From Candidatus Electrothrix scaldis (GTDB lineage: Bacteria; Desulfobacterota; Desulfobulbia; Desulfobulbales; Desulfobulbaceae), in contig CP138355.1 in NCBI GenBank assembly GCA_033584155.1, positions 3,233,826 to 3,297,825 on the forward strand: a stretch of 64,000 nucleotides of DNA. The letters are read 5' to 3'. Below are positions 17,204-28,300 of this stretch, piece by piece. Position 1 is the first letter of the stretch, and each line of letters begins with the position of its first letter. The notes below the pieces were generated by a model. The model ran no database searches. It saw only the letters and a list, made by a program, of their open reading frames with translations, and had not been told where the DNA came from. The position numbers and the translations under genes are program-made.

Positions 17204-18991
17204 TTACCCTGTGCTGCCACCGATCATCTCATGAAATATTCCTGTCCTGATTATTCCCCACTGCGCAAGCTCAGTAACGGTATCACACCCTGCCAAAGTC
17301 GAAAGCCGATGAGCAATCATCAAAACTGTCAGGTCATCACCTAAGCTATCAATCGCCGCCATAACATCCTGTTCAGTGGTATTATCAAGGGCACTGGTCG
17401 CCTCGTCCAGCACAAGGACATTCGCCTTCTTATACAGGGCGCGAGCAATTCCGATACGTTGACGTTGGCCCCCGGAAAGCCGCACACCCCGCTCACCGAC
17501 CAAGGTTTGATAGCCATTTGGTAAGGACTCTATAAAATCATGAATATGAGCTAGTCGAGCAGCTTCCTCAACTCGGTTTTCATCAATCTTCTTAACCGGT
17601 ACCCCAAAAGCTATATTTTCCAACATGGATCCATCAGACAAAAAAATCGCTTGTGAAACATGGGCAATATTCTGTTGCCAAGCTTTCACATTAGAGGAAT
17701 CAATTTTTATATCATCAACCCGTAATTCACCTCGCGTCGGGACCAATAATCCCATCACGATATCCAGCAAGGTACTCTTCCCGCTGCCCGTCTCACCGAT
17801 AAACCCAACCCTTGAACCTTTGGGAATAGTCAATCGAATATCGGACAGCACCTCTTTCTCGGTACCAGCATAGCAAAAGCTAACATCTTGCAACTCTATC
17901 TTTTCACAAAACTCCAGAGACTGAACAAGAGCAGCCTTGCTTTTTGCTGCACGGTCATGCTCAACAGCCAACCACGATGCTACATCCGCCAATATCGCAT
18001 GGGTTCCATTAATTATGGACCAGGAAAAATAGATCTGCTGGAGTCCTGGTAAAAGGCGTTGAGCCCCCAAGGCAAAGGCACCCAACAAGGGCAAGGTATT
18101 CTGACCGGAGGAGCCTGCCTGCATGGAATAGGCCAAGAGGGCTATCAGGGTAATACCAAGGACCTCCAATAGATTTTTCGGCAAAATGCTTAAAAAGCTG
18201 TTCTGAACAAGAGCAAATTGAATTCTTTGAACCGTCCCTGCGTACCCCTGGCAAAAGACCGACTGACTATTATCCAGAATGACATCCCGGATTCCCCCAA
18301 GGCCCTCCTGCATGCATTTCACTGACTGAGGCTGGTTCTCTCGTATAATCTCGCTGTTTCTTTTAACCTTTTTCCGAACAAGACGCGCAATAAGAATATA
18401 ACCACCTCCCCAACTGATAAAGGCAATCAACGCAACAAGAGGGTTAATAGAAATCAGCGTAGCAATAATGGCAAGACACAGAACCAGAGCGGTCGATAAT
18501 GAAAGTACCTGCAGAATCCCAGCACTAATGGCTGCGCCTACCTTTTCTGTGGTAAGACTAATCAGATCACTGCTGTTATGGGCCACATGAAACTCATAAG
18601 GTTTATTCAAGGCCATTGCATAGATATCATGGCGCAGCTGTGTTCCCATTTCTGCGGTTAATCGGTTATTATACCAGAGTTGAGCAATCCGCACGCCTGA
18701 CGAAAAAAGAGCAATAAGGATAAAGAGAAGGGTAAGAGGAAGAAGGAGCTCATCCGCAGTCTCAACCTGCAAAGTTTGTATAACAGGTTGCAGCCAGGAA
18801 AGAGAAAAAAGATGTTCAGGAGAGGTTAACGCTCCAAGAAAAGGGATAACAGCCCCTATGGTTATAACCTCGGCAAAGATTGAGACAAGCATCAATATAA
18901 AAAGAACGACGAATTGAGCTCGTCGCCTTTTCCCCAGATACCTCCACAGGATAATTATATTTTTAACTAGCTCAGAATCACTCAGTATCAT
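17204..18991 (-). CDS. ABC transporter, fused permease and ATPase (MsbA/PglK-like glycan flippase)
   Basis: A 595-residue half-transporter. The first ~330 residues hold about six membrane segments (FVVLFILMLVSIFAEVITIG, LTLLFILIALFSSGV, LSTALVLCLAIIATLISI, LVALIAFISWGGGYILIA, LEVLGITLIALLAYSM). The ATPase domain has Walker A GETGSGKSTLL, Q-loop HVSQAIFLSD, signature LSGGQRQRIGIARAL, Walker B VLVLDEATSALD and the H-loop IAHRLS. It is the promoter-proximal gene of the polysaccharide operon, and no Wzx-type flippase is seen. I infer that it flips a lipid-linked oligosaccharide, as PglK does, or exports the polymer. Confidence 0.88.
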   Translation of the reverse strand: MILSDSELVKNIIILWRYLGKRRRAQFVVLFILMLVSIFAEVITIGAVIPFLGALTSPEHLFSLSWLQPVIQTLQVETADELLLPLTLLFILIALFSSGVRIAQLWYNNRLTAEMGTQLRHDIYAMALNKPYEFHVAHNSSDLISLTTEKVGAAISAGILQVLSLSTALVLCLAIIATLISINPLVALIAFISWGGGYILIARLVRKKVKRNSEIIRENQPQSVKCMQEGLGGIRDVILDNSQSVFCQGYAGTVQRIQFALVQNSFLSILPKNLLEVLGITLIALLAYSMQAGSSGQNTLPLLGAFALGAQRLLPGLQQIYFSWSIINGTHAILADVASWLAVEHDRAAKSKAALVQSLEFCEKIELQDVSFCYAGTEKEVLSDIRLTIPKGSRVGFIGETGSGKSTLLDIVMGLLVPTRGELRVDDIKIDSSNVKAWQQNIAHVSQAIFLSDGSMLENIAFGVPVKKIDENRVEEAARLAHIHDFIESLPNGYQTLVGERGVRLSGGQRQRIGIARALYKKANVLVLDEATSALDNTTEQDVMAAIDSLGDDLTVLMIAHRLSTLAGCDTVTELAQWGIIRTGIFHEMIGGSTG

Positions 18992-19404
18992 AAAACTTCA
19001 ATCATCAGCCAATGACTTCTAAAGAACTACTAAAAAGTATACCCCTCTAAGGGTTCATGAGGTCATAAGGTAACTCACCCTGCATACGTCATTCTGTAAA
19101 TTTTTGAAGCTACAAAAATGGGGGGGGGAACCAATAATAAACATCGCCTTGAACGAATAATCACAAAATTTTCCAAACTCTACCCTACCCTACCTCATCC
19201 TGATTCGCAAGGTTTTCTTTTCCCACGCATCGTACTCCATTATGGTCCCACTGAAGAACTCCTCAAACGACAATCAGACACTCATTCTACGAAAAAACTC
19301 TTTGAAAAAAAAGAAAAGAAACATATAGTGTAATCTTTACTCAGAGGCACAACTATCCCCTATAAAGACAACTCACTGATTTTTCGCTACCATAACAGAA
19401 CACT
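18992..19404. other. Divergent intergenic region between polysaccharide operon and glgB
   Basis: The 413-base spacer must contain the start of the minus-strand polysaccharide operon and of the plus-strand glgB gene. I see no convincing promoter boxes, no JUMPstart/ops element and no RNA gene. A run of nine G occurs near 19,120. A 71-codon frame at 19118..19333 has no ribosome-binding site or recognisable motif, so I do not call it a gene. Confidence 0.5.
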
Positions 19405-21330
19405 ATGAAACCAAATCACTCGCAAGGAATCGCCGCTCCAGCAAGCTGGCTCGGAGATCTGGACAAATATCTGTTCGGTGAAGGCACCCATGAACGGGCC
19501 TATGAAAAACTCGGAGCTCATCTTGTCACCTTTGATAACCAGGAAGGCACCGTCTTTTCAGTTTGGGCGCCCAATGCCCAAAAGGTATCTGTAATAGGTA
19601 ATTTTAATGAATGGGACGGCGATGCCAACCCTATGCAAGCCAGTAATTCTGGAATCTGGACGATTTTTATTCCAGGGGTAACAGAGCATACCGTCTATAA
19701 GTACAGAATCACCACCAAACATAATGAGCAGTTTGACAAGTCTGACCCCTACGGCTTTGCAATGGAGTTTCGTCCTGCTACTGGTTCCATTGTGACCAAC
19801 CTGGACAACTATCAATGGCAGGATGGAGATTGGGTAGAAAACCGCGCCAAACGACAACCGCTGGATGGCCCTATCTCTATCTACGAAGTTCATGCAGGTT
19901 CTTGGCGGATGGAACCGGATAAAGAATGGGGCCAGCGCTATCTCACCTATCGTGAGCTGGCAGACCAACTGATTCCCTATGTGCTGGAAATGGGCTATAC
20001 CCATATCGAGCTGTTGCCCATTGCCGAGCATCCCTTTGATGGCTCCTGGGGCTACCAGGTCATAGGCTTTTTTGCTCCGACCAGCCGTTTCGGTACGCCG
20101 CAGGATTTCATGTATTTTATAGATCAATGTCATCAGCATAATATCGGGGTGATCCTGGATTGGGTACCGGCGCATTTCCCAAAAGATGGGGCCGGGCTCA
20201 ACTACTTTGACGGCACCCATCTCTACGCCCATGAAGACCCCCGCCAGGGCGAACACCAGGACTGGGGCACCATGATCTTTAATTATGGTCGCAATGAAGT
20301 TCGCTCCTTTCTGATTTCAAATGCCCTGTTCTGGATTGATAAATACCATATTGATGGACTGCGGGTTGACGCAGTAGCCTCTATGCTCTATCTGGATTAC
20401 TCCCGCGAAGAGGGTCAGTGGATTCCCAATGAACACGGTGGGAGGGAAAACCTGGCCGCCATCAGCTTTCTCCAGAAAACCAACGAGGTTGTGCATGGTA
20501 TATACCCTGGAGTGCTCACCGTTGCTGAGGAATCCACCTCCTGGCCGATGGTCTCCCGACCAACCTGGCTGGGCGGTTTAGGCTTCAGCTTGAAATGGAA
20601 CATGGGCTGGATGCACGACACCCTGAGTTACATGGCCCATGATTCTATTCACCGCCGTTTTCATCATAACGAGATGACCTTTGGTATGCTCTACGCCTTT
20701 CAGGAAAACTTCACTTTGCCCATTTCTCATGATGAGGTAGTTCATGGGAAAGGTTCTCTGATCAATAAGATGTCCGGTGATGAATGGCAAAAATTTGCTA
20801 GCCTCCGTACCTATCTTGGCTTTATGTGGAGTTATTCCGGAAAAAAACTCCTTTTCATGGGCTGCGAATTCGGGCAATGGCAGGAGTGGAATAACGAAAA
20901 AGGTCTGGAATGGGATGCCCTGACAGCAAATACCCATCAGGGGGTACAGCGCTATGTTGCTGACCTGAATAAGGTGTACAGAAGTGAGCCTGCTCTCTAT
21001 GAAAATGATTATGAATGGTCCGGTTTTTCCTGGATTAATGCCAATGACTCAGACAATTCAGTTTTTTCATTTATACGTAAGGCAAAAAAAACTGATGACT
21101 TTCTTGTTGTAATCTGTAATTTTACACCGGTAATTCGTGAAGAATATCGCATCGGCGTCCCCAAAGGAGGACAATACCGAGAAATCATCAACAGCGACCT
21201 GGCAGTATATCAGGGCAGCGGTGTGTGCAATAGTGAACTACGCACGATTCCCGAGCAATCCTATGGTATGGATCACTCTCTTATGCTTACCTTGCCGCCT
21301 CTGGCAACCCTGATTTTAAAACCAGAATAA
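19405..21330 (+). CDS. glgB: 1,4-alpha-glucan branching enzyme
   Basis: A 641-residue GH13 branching enzyme. An N-terminal CBM48 ([22 protein letters not shown]) is followed by the catalytic barrel. YEVHAGSW and [22 protein letters not shown] come first; then [14 protein letters not shown], the nucleophile region [16 protein letters not shown] (Asp near residue 322) and the acid/base region [10 protein letters not shown] (Glu near 375). The transition-state stabiliser follows in [15 protein letters not shown]. The usual C-terminal beta domain closes the chain. It introduces alpha-1,6 branches in glycogen. No glgA, glgC or glgX is adjacent, so it stands alone here. The start has only a weak Shine-Dalgarno sequence, but the first strand begins shortly after. 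Confidence 0.96.
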   Translation: MKPNHSQGIAAPASWLGDLDKYLFGEGTHERAYEKLGAHLVTFDNQEGTVFSVWAPNAQKVSVIGNFNEWDGDANPMQASNSGIWTIFIPGVTEHTVYKYRITTKHNEQFDKSDPYGFAMEFRPATGSIVTNLDNYQWQDGDWVENRAKRQPLDGPISIYEVHAGSWRMEPDKEWGQRYLTYRELADQLIPYVLEMGYTHIELLPIAEHPFDGSWGYQVIGFFAPTSRFGTPQDFMYFIDQCHQHNIGVILDWVPAHFPKDGAGLNYFDGTHLYAHEDPRQGEHQDWGTMIFNYGRNEVRSFLISNALFWIDKYHIDGLRVDAVASMLYLDYSREEGQWIPNEHGGRENLAAISFLQKTNEVVHGIYPGVLTVAEESTSWPMVSRPTWLGGLGFSLKWNMGWMHDTLSYMAHDSIHRRFHHNEMTFGMLYAFQENFTLPISHDEVVHGKGSLINKMSGDEWQKFASLRTYLGFMWSYSGKKLLFMGCEFGQWQEWNNEKGLEWDALTANTHQGVQRYVADLNKVYRSEPALYENDYEWSGFSWINANDSDNSVFSFIRKAKKTDDFLVVICNFTPVIREEYRIGVPKGGQYREIINSDLAVYQGSGVCNSELRTIPEQSYGMDHSLMLTLPPLATLILKPE

Positions 21331-21401
21331 GGTATCAGGCATCAGGTATCTTCTCACCTTCAAACCTCATAACGAACGATAACGAATAGATAGGCTCTGC
21401 T

Positions 21402-24400
21402 ATGAAACTCATGCAAAAAGTAACACCGCGCTTAGCGCTTTATATCTCGCTCGGTATCCTGCTCTATATTGCTCTTGCAGGGTATCATGCTCAGAGCAAA
21501 AAAAAACATGAAGAACAGGCGGCTACGGCCCAGACTCAGGAAAAAATTCACACGCTACAAAGCCAGGTCTCTGAATACAAGCAAGACCTCGTTGATGCCA
21601 AGGCCGAATTAAATAAAATAAAACAAGAGAAAAAAGCCGTTGCCAAGGTCGCACCAAAAGCAGCTCCCTCTGGAGAGAAGAGCAGAGTTTCTGCTGAACA
21701 ATTACAAAAAGCTGAAGCCCGCATTCAGCAGCTGCAAGAACAGCTGGAGAGTGCCAATAAAAAATTAAGCGAGAAAGTCGGAAAAGAAAACAGCGCCAGC
21801 AAACAACTCCTGCAAAAACTCAAAGAGACTGAGCAGGAACTGCAAAACCAAAAAACATTGCTCGTTCAGATGCAGGAACGACGCCGGGCCGACCTGCAAC
21901 AAATTTCCCAACTTGAAGAAGCGCAGCAGGAGAAAGCTGATCACATCAAAGAAACAGAGCAACTCGTTGCAGAGCTCTCTGGCCGCCTGGAGCAGTCTAA
22001 GGCCCAGCTGACGGAGGCCACCACCAGACTTTCTCTTGCGAGCAACGCCGCACAAAAGGCCCAGCTTAAAGCTGAGGCCATGCTCCAGTACGGAAAAGAA
22101 AAAGACCGTATGCTGGCTCCTTCTGAGCAAAAAGCAGCTACCCTGGAAAAACAGCTTAGTGATCAGCAAACGCAGATTGAACAGCTGACAGCCACCCTTG
22201 AGACAGCGAAAAAAGAGCTGGAAACTGCCAAGAAGAATAACCAGCAACTTGCCGAGCAGGTCACCACCTTAAGCGCGACCGGAACTGCTCAGCAGCAGGA
22301 ACTTGCAACCCTGAAAGAACAATTGCAAAAGGCTGGTCGTGAACAACGGGAAAAGCAGATCGCCTATGATGATCAAGAGGCTGCCTTGGCTGAAGCACGA
22401 ACACAGCTGGAAACGTTGAGCGCTGAGAAGAAAACGCTTACTGAAAAACTGGATGAACTTTCCCTGGTTGTTCAGGAAAAAGAGGCTCAGCAGGCCCTAC
22501 TCACTAACGCACAGGCTCAGCTGGAAAAACTGGCCGCAGAAAAGGAAAGCCTTGCTGGCAAAGTAGAAGAGTTCTCTCAGCTTGTTCAGGAAAAAGAAGC
22601 ACAGCAAGCTCGACTCACTGAAGCGCAGGCTCAGCTGGAAAAACTGGCCGCAGAAAAGGAAAGCCTTACCGGTAAAGTAGACGAACTCTCTGAACTGCTG
22701 AAAGCACAAAAGACCCTGCATCAGGCTGAACTGGAAAAAGAGAAACTGGCTCTGCATAGCAATATCGGACAGCTGACAGAGCGGCTCACTGCCAAAGAAA
22801 AAGAATTGGCGCAGCAAAAAGAGCTTCTGCTCGAAGCAGCCTCCCAAATAACAGCCCTCCATGCAACAGAGAAAAGATCCAAACTCAAAATCGAGGCCTT
22901 GCTCAAGTACGGCAAAGAAAAAGAACGCCTCCTCGCCCCTTCCCAGGAAGAGATTACAGCGTTGCAAAAACAGCTGGAAGAAAAACAGCAAGAGCTTGCA
23001 ACTGCACAAAAAGAACTGGCAGAACGCACGGCCAGTGGCAAAGAATTAGTCAATCAGGTTGCCAGCCTGACAGAATCCACCCTTGTTCGTAATAAGGAAA
23101 CAGAAAAGTTAAACCAGGAACTTGCTGAGGCAAAGGCCTCTATTGAGCAACTGACAGGCGAACTTACTGAAACCAAGGCAGCTCTGGAGACTGCTGAGAC
23201 AAATTACGCAACCTCCCAGGAAAAAGAACAGGCCTTACAGCAAAGTCTTGCTGGTAAGGATGAAGAGCTGACTGTTGTCCGGGCAGAAATTGAGCGTTTA
23301 ACCACTGAGCTTGAGGACCAAAAGTCCAGGACGCAGGAGTTAACCCAAGAGCGGGAGCGCCTCACTGCTGAGCTTGAAGCAGCAAAAGCAAAAGAAACTG
23401 AGCTTAGCCAGCAAGTAGAAGTAAAGACTGAAGAGCTGAGTGCTGCAACAACCGCTGTAGAGGAGGCAAAAAACTCTGTTGCCTCTGCCCAGGAAAAGGT
23501 TACAAATCTGGAAACACAGCTGGCTGATAAGGAAGCAAGTCAGACGGCTGCTCAAGAAAAAATCAGCGCTTTGGAAGCACAGGTTGCTGACCTCCTGCCC
23601 TTACAGGAGCAGCTCCAGTCTGCGCAGGAGCAGGTTGCAACTCTGGAGGCCGAGTTGGCCAATATGGAAGGCTTGCAGGCACAGCTGGCTACGAATCAGG
23701 AAAAAATAACCTCTTTGGAAACACAGCTCTCCGAGTTACCCACTACGGTTGAAGAATTCAACGCAGTGCAGGAAAAAGTCGCAAGCCTGGAGGCTCAACT
23801 TACTCAGACAGAAACACAGGCTGCTGAACTTGTTGCTGCTCAGGAGAAAGCCGCGACCCTGGAGGCACAGGTTACAGAACTCCAGCAGGAGGCTGCCAAA
23901 ATTACTGAGGCCCAGGAAAAGATTGCTGAGCTCGAAAAGCAGTTAGCTGAAGCAGGTACTCTGGCAGAACAACTAGCAACAGAGCAGAAGAAAACTGCTG
24001 CTCTGGAAGCAAAGCTGACCGAGCTCCAGGCAGTTGAACAGCAGTCTACAGAAACCGAAGAAAAAATAGCAGCCTTGACAGCTGAGCTGGATCAAGCCAA
24101 GGCCCAGATTACTGAACTCAGTGCGGCTGGGGAGGAAAAAGAAAAGCTGGCAACAGAGCTTGCTGATGCTCAGGCAAAACTGACCGAGCTGACCAAAACC
24201 CAGGAAGAAGCTGGCAGCAAGGCAACAGCTCTTGAGGAAGAGCTGAACACCCTGAAAGCGAGCCTGGAAGAAAAAGACCAGGCCCTGACCGCCCAGACTG
24301 AGGCTCTGGCCCAAGCGCAGACAACTTTGGCTGCACAGGCTGCAACAGCTGACCAGACTGATGCAATCAAGAAAAGCGCAGAAGAATCTCAGGCCGAGCT

Positions 24401-25148
24401 GGCAAATGCAAAAGAGGAACTCAGCGCCTTGCAGGCACGGGTAAAAGAGCTGGAAGAAGAAATAATCCGCCTCAAGGAACAGCTGAGCCAGCAGAGCAAT
24501 GCAGAGCCTGTGCAAGAGGTTGCGCAGGAAACTATGGCAGCGCAGGTTGCTGCTCCTGCTGAAGCAGAGCAGGAAACTGTACAGCAACAGAACGAACAAG
24601 AAGAGGAAGTACAGGAAGAGGAAGCAGATGCAGCAACAGAGAATCCTGCAGAACAAGAGCAGGTAGCTCCTGTTGAACAGGAAGAACAAGCAGAAGCAGT
24701 TAATGCAGAAGATACAGAAGAAGAAACTGCCGAGTCTCCTGCCCAACAAGAAACCGAAGACGCTACCAGCCTAGATAGCGATAATGATGGCAATGTGGAC
24801 GCCACCATCGTTCTGTCCGGTGTGAATTTTACAACAGGTACTGCCAAGCTGACGGATGAGGCCGTAAGCAGTCTAAAAAAAACAGCAAAGCTACTGAAAA
24901 CGCATGCTGCTGGAAAACGTTTTGAAGTAGCCGGGTATACTGACAGCGTGGGCAGCCCGAAAAGGAATCAGCAGATATCTGAGCAACGGGCACAATCTGT
25001 ACGCAAATTTCTGGTCGAGCAAGGTATAGACGGAGCACTCCTTGTCAGTAAAGGGTACGGCCAGGAAAACCCCATTGCAGACAACAACACTGCGGAAGGC
25101 CGGGCCATGAATCGAAGAGTTGAGCTCCATCAAATAACCGCGGAGTAA
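21402..25148 (+). CDS. Long coiled-coil OmpA-family peptidoglycan-binding protein
   Basis: A 1248-residue protein with an N-terminal membrane anchor (LALYISLGILLYIALAGY, residues ~10-28). About 1000 residues of Gln/Glu/Lys/Ala-rich heptad coiled coil follow. Then comes an acidic Glu/Gln tail (about 1035-1120) and a C-terminal OmpA-like domain. That domain has FTTGTAKLTDEAVSSL, the diaminopimelate-binding signature VAGYTDSVGSPKRNQQISEQRAQSVR, and GYGQENPIADNNTAEGRAMNRRVEL. A DSDNDGNVD calcium-type loop precedes the domain. The architecture suggests a rod anchored in the inner membrane that reaches to the peptidoglycan. The coiled coil contains internal duplications; KYGKEKERLLAPS recurs as QYGKEKDRMLAPS. 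It sits 71 bases after glgB and is closed by a terminator. Confidence 0.9.
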   Translation: MKLMQKVTPRLALYISLGILLYIALAGYHAQSKKKHEEQAATAQTQEKIHTLQSQVSEYKQDLVDAKAELNKIKQEKKAVAKVAPKAAPSGEKSRVSAEQLQKAEARIQQLQEQLESANKKLSEKVGKENSASKQLLQKLKETEQELQNQKTLLVQMQERRRADLQQISQLEEAQQEKADHIKETEQLVAELSGRLEQSKAQLTEATTRLSLASNAAQKAQLKAEAMLQYGKEKDRMLAPSEQKAATLEKQLSDQQTQIEQLTATLETAKKELETAKKNNQQLAEQVTTLSATGTAQQQELATLKEQLQKAGREQREKQIAYDDQEAALAEARTQLETLSAEKKTLTEKLDELSLVVQEKEAQQALLTNAQAQLEKLAAEKESLAGKVEEFSQLVQEKEAQQARLTEAQAQLEKLAAEKESLTGKVDELSELLKAQKTLHQAELEKEKLALHSNIGQLTERLTAKEKELAQQKELLLEAASQITALHATEKRSKLKIEALLKYGKEKERLLAPSQEEITALQKQLEEKQQELATAQKELAERTASGKELVNQVASLTESTLVRNKETEKLNQELAEAKASIEQLTGELTETKAALETAETNYATSQEKEQALQQSLAGKDEELTVVRAEIERLTTELEDQKSRTQELTQERERLTAELEAAKAKETELSQQVEVKTEELSAATTAVEEAKNSVASAQEKVTNLETQLADKEASQTAAQEKISALEAQVADLLPLQEQLQSAQEQVATLEAELANMEGLQAQLATNQEKITSLETQLSELPTTVEEFNAVQEKVASLEAQLTQTETQAAELVAAQEKAATLEAQVTELQQEAAKITEAQEKIAELEKQLAEAGTLAEQLATEQKKTAALEAKLTELQAVEQQSTETEEKIAALTAELDQAKAQITELSAAGEEKEKLATELADAQAKLTELTKTQEEAGSKATALEEELNTLKASLEEKDQALTAQTEALAQAQTTLAAQAATADQTDAIKKSAEESQAELANAKEELSALQARVKELEEEIIRLKEQLSQQSNAEPVQEVAQETMAAQVAAPAEAEQETVQQQNEQEEEVQEEEADAATENPAEQEQVAPVEQEEQAEAVNAEDTEEETAESPAQQETEDATSLDSDNDGNVDATIVLSGVNFTTGTAKLTDEAVSSLKKTAKLLKTHAAGKRFEVAGYTDSVGSPKRNQQISEQRAQSVRKFLVEQGIDGALLVSKGYGQENPIADNNTAEGRAMNRRVELHQITAE
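22473..22700 (+). repeat. 114-base tandem duplication inside the coiled-coil gene
   Basis: Two consecutive 114-base (38-codon) units start at 22473 and 22587. Both encode QEKEAQQA, then AQAQLEKLAAEKESL, then GKV, differing at few positions. The central 40 bases are identical. This is a recent in-frame duplication that lengthens the coiled coil by about five heptads. Confidence 0.85.
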
Positions 25149-25201
25149 GCTCGTCTTCATTCGTCCCTTTTCGTTACGGGAAAAATTACATCTTCTTTCA
25201 T

Positions 25202-25237
25202 AAAGCCCGGTGCTCCTGCATCGGGCTTTTTTGTTTT
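25202..25237 (+). terminator. Rho-independent terminator after the OmpA-family gene
   Basis: An 8-bp perfect stem AAAGCCCG/CGGGCTTT with a 12-base loop is followed by TTTGTTTT. It lies 54 bases past the stop of the coiled-coil gene and separates it from the SNF2 gene. Confidence 0.9.
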
Positions 25238-25361
25238 CATCCACTAATCTTCTTGCAGTCATCTTTACAAAAACTCTTGCCTCTCACAGAAAAATACTAT
25301 AGAAACAGACGAAATAGAAAATTATGCCCTTCCCTTTTCTCCTTGATTCGTATCGTTATTC

Positions 25362-28300
25362 ATGAGCACCACACAAAAAATATCCTCAGACCTGGAAGCA
25401 AAGTATCTGGCCTTAGATCCTCCTCAAAAGGCTATGGTGCGTATCCTTGCAATTAATGTTGAACCTTGTGCAACAAAACGAGTGCTCAACTGTTTAAAGG
25501 ATCTTGGCTTCACCTGCCATGCAACCAATGCACCATATCGGGCACAGGATGTTCAACCTCTCTTGAAAGAGTTGGTCAGCAAGGGCCTGTTAGACAAATC
25601 CAATAAGGGACTTGCATGCCCTGATTCCATCCGTCAGACGGTGGTGCGGGATTGCTTAGCTCATAACGAGTTCTCTCGCATTGCTGAGGCGGTTCAGACC
25701 CATATGATGGATGGCCGAGCTCCTTACCAGACTTATTTAACTCACTATAAACAGTACGCCCGCAGCATGCAGATGGCCCTGTTTCATGGGAATTCTATAG
25801 AGGAAGTCTATTCTGTGCTTGATAAGGTTGACAGGTATCTTCCCGATACCCCTCCTGAAGAGAGTATCTTTCTCCACCTGCTGGCCCGACCTTTTTCTCC
25901 CCAGGTCATTGAAGCAATCAAGCCTGAAATGCGCCTTTCGGTTCTTGGCCTTCTGCTCCATGCCACTAAAATTCGTCTGGAACCAGCAGGAGAACTCATT
26001 GACTATATACAGAGTTCCTTTGGTGATTCGCTCTATAATAAACCAGAATCAATCAGCCTTATTGATTATTTCCTCCTCTGCGGCAAGACGGATAATGCTC
26101 GCGCATTGATTGAAAAATTACCACAAAAAGGGGAGCTGGAACGACTCAGTCGCACAGGCTGGCTCAGTTTTCTCAACGGACAATACGAAGAGGCTCGGAC
26201 GTATTTTGCGGAAAACCTCCAGCTGTTCAAGAAAATGAGTCGAAAGAAAAAGGTCTTTTTTCAAAATGAAGTGGGCCTGATTCATCTGCTCAGCCTCTTA
26301 GAGGGGAATGACAGCACCCTGCTCCACCAGGGCATTGAATATATTGATATCGTCATAAAAAACCATTACCGCTATGCCCCCTTAGCAGAGACAATGAAGT
26401 CGGTATTTCAACAGCAACTCGGGCTGGATGATACTGACACATACCGAGGTGCCCTGAATATCTTTGATGACAACCCGCTTCAATTCCTCATTTTCATGCT
26501 CATTCTATCCTGGACTGACAAGGCCAAGGTGAAAGGCGAAAACGCATATCTTGCTGACATCAGGGACAAGGCAAAAAAAAATGGCTATCTCTGGCTGGCT
26601 GCTGAATTATCTTCTCTCCTGGCAGAATTGAATATCAACAAGAACAGCAATACGAATCAGGCCAAAGAACTGCATAGTTCCTGCGGCACAACAACCTGTA
26701 TCGGACTCGTCAGGAAGGTCCCCCAGTGGGAGAAAAAACTCAATGGATTACTCTCTCTAAGCGATCCAAGTATATCTCAGCCTGTTTCGGCAGAACAACG
26801 CTTGATTTGGTTATTTAAATATCGCCCGCATTCACACAGCTGCTCCCTGACCCCTAAGCTACAAAAAATAACTAAAAAGGGAACCTGGACCAAAGGACGC
26901 CAAGTAGGACTCAAAAATCTGCATAACAATCATCTCACGTTGGATGGACTGACAGATCAGGACCATCGAATATGCCAGGCAATCCATCAGGAATACTATT
27001 CTTCTGGCTGGTATGGCTATTCCAGTGAATATGAATTTAATTATGACCAGGCCCTGCCAGCTTTAGTCGGACATCCCCTGCTTTTCCTTGAAGACAAGCC
27101 CGATATCCAGGTGGAACTGGTTCTGTCTGAACCAAAACTAGAGATCAATGAGGAAAAGGGAAAGTTGCGCCTCGCCCTTTCTCCTCCTCCCCCTTCTGCA
27201 CAGGATGAGACGACAAAGCTGATTAAAGATACGCCGACACGTTTCAAACTCTACCGCTTTACTGAGCAACACCGAGAAATTGGGAAATACCTTGGCAAGG
27301 GCATGAGCATCCCAAAGTCCGGGGCTAAAAAGGCCCAGCAGGTTGTTGAATCACTCTCCTCTATGGTCACGGTTCTCTCCGACCTTGATGGCGCCACCGA
27401 AGCTGAAACCCGCGAGGCTGATTCCCGGCCCCATGCCCATATCCTCCCCTGTCATGATGGGGTGCAGGTTGAATTTCTGGTCAAACCCTGTGGTGATGAA
27501 GGGTCTAGCTTCAGGGCTGGCCGAGGCAGCAAAAATGTCCTGACCGAGATTGACGGGAAAAAGATCCAGACCGTCCGTGATTTTGCAGAAGAAAAAAAGC
27601 AGCTTAATGATATAATCTCTGCCTGCCCCACATTGAATCGTATCAAACCTGTGGATAATCAATGGCAGGTTGAAGACCCCGAATATGCTCTGGAACTCCT
27701 TCTGGAGTTGAAGAACTGCGACGAGGCCCTGATCCTAGAATGGCCCCAGGGCGAGAAATTCTCTGTCCGCAAAGAGACACCTTCCACGGCCTTTTCCCTC
27801 CAGATTAAAAAAGAACGGGACTGGTTCAAGGCCACCGGCTCTCTGGAGATTAACGACGAACTTTCCCTGGATCTGCAAAAGCTCCTCAGTATGCTTGACC
27901 AGGGGACAGGCCGCTTTATTCAGCTGGACGATGGCACCTTTCTCAGCATCACCAAGGCCCTGCGTAAACGCCTGGAGGATCTGGCTGCCTTTTCCGAAAA
28001 ACACGGGAAAGGGGTGCGTTTTTCTCCCCTTGCAGCCCTGGCCCTGGATGATCTCACCGAGGAAGCGGGTCAGGTTAAATCTGACAAGGCATGGAAACAG
28101 CATTGCAAACAGCTCAAGGAAGTAGTCCAACCCGAGGTCCCGGGTACCTTGCAGGCCGGGTTGCGAGACTACCAGAAACAGGGCTTTCACTGGCTGGCGC
28201 AGCTCTCCCATTGGGAGGTAGGTGGCTGTCTGGCCGATGACATGGGCCTGGGAAAGACCGTGCAGGCCCTAGCAGCAATCCTGCTTCGGGCAGCCCAGGG

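Noticed and set aside
23973-24749. Minus-strand frame rich in Leu, Phe and Cys inside the coiled-coil gene
   Set aside because: It is the reverse reading of Gln/Glu/Lys repeats; no start signal or domain is visible.
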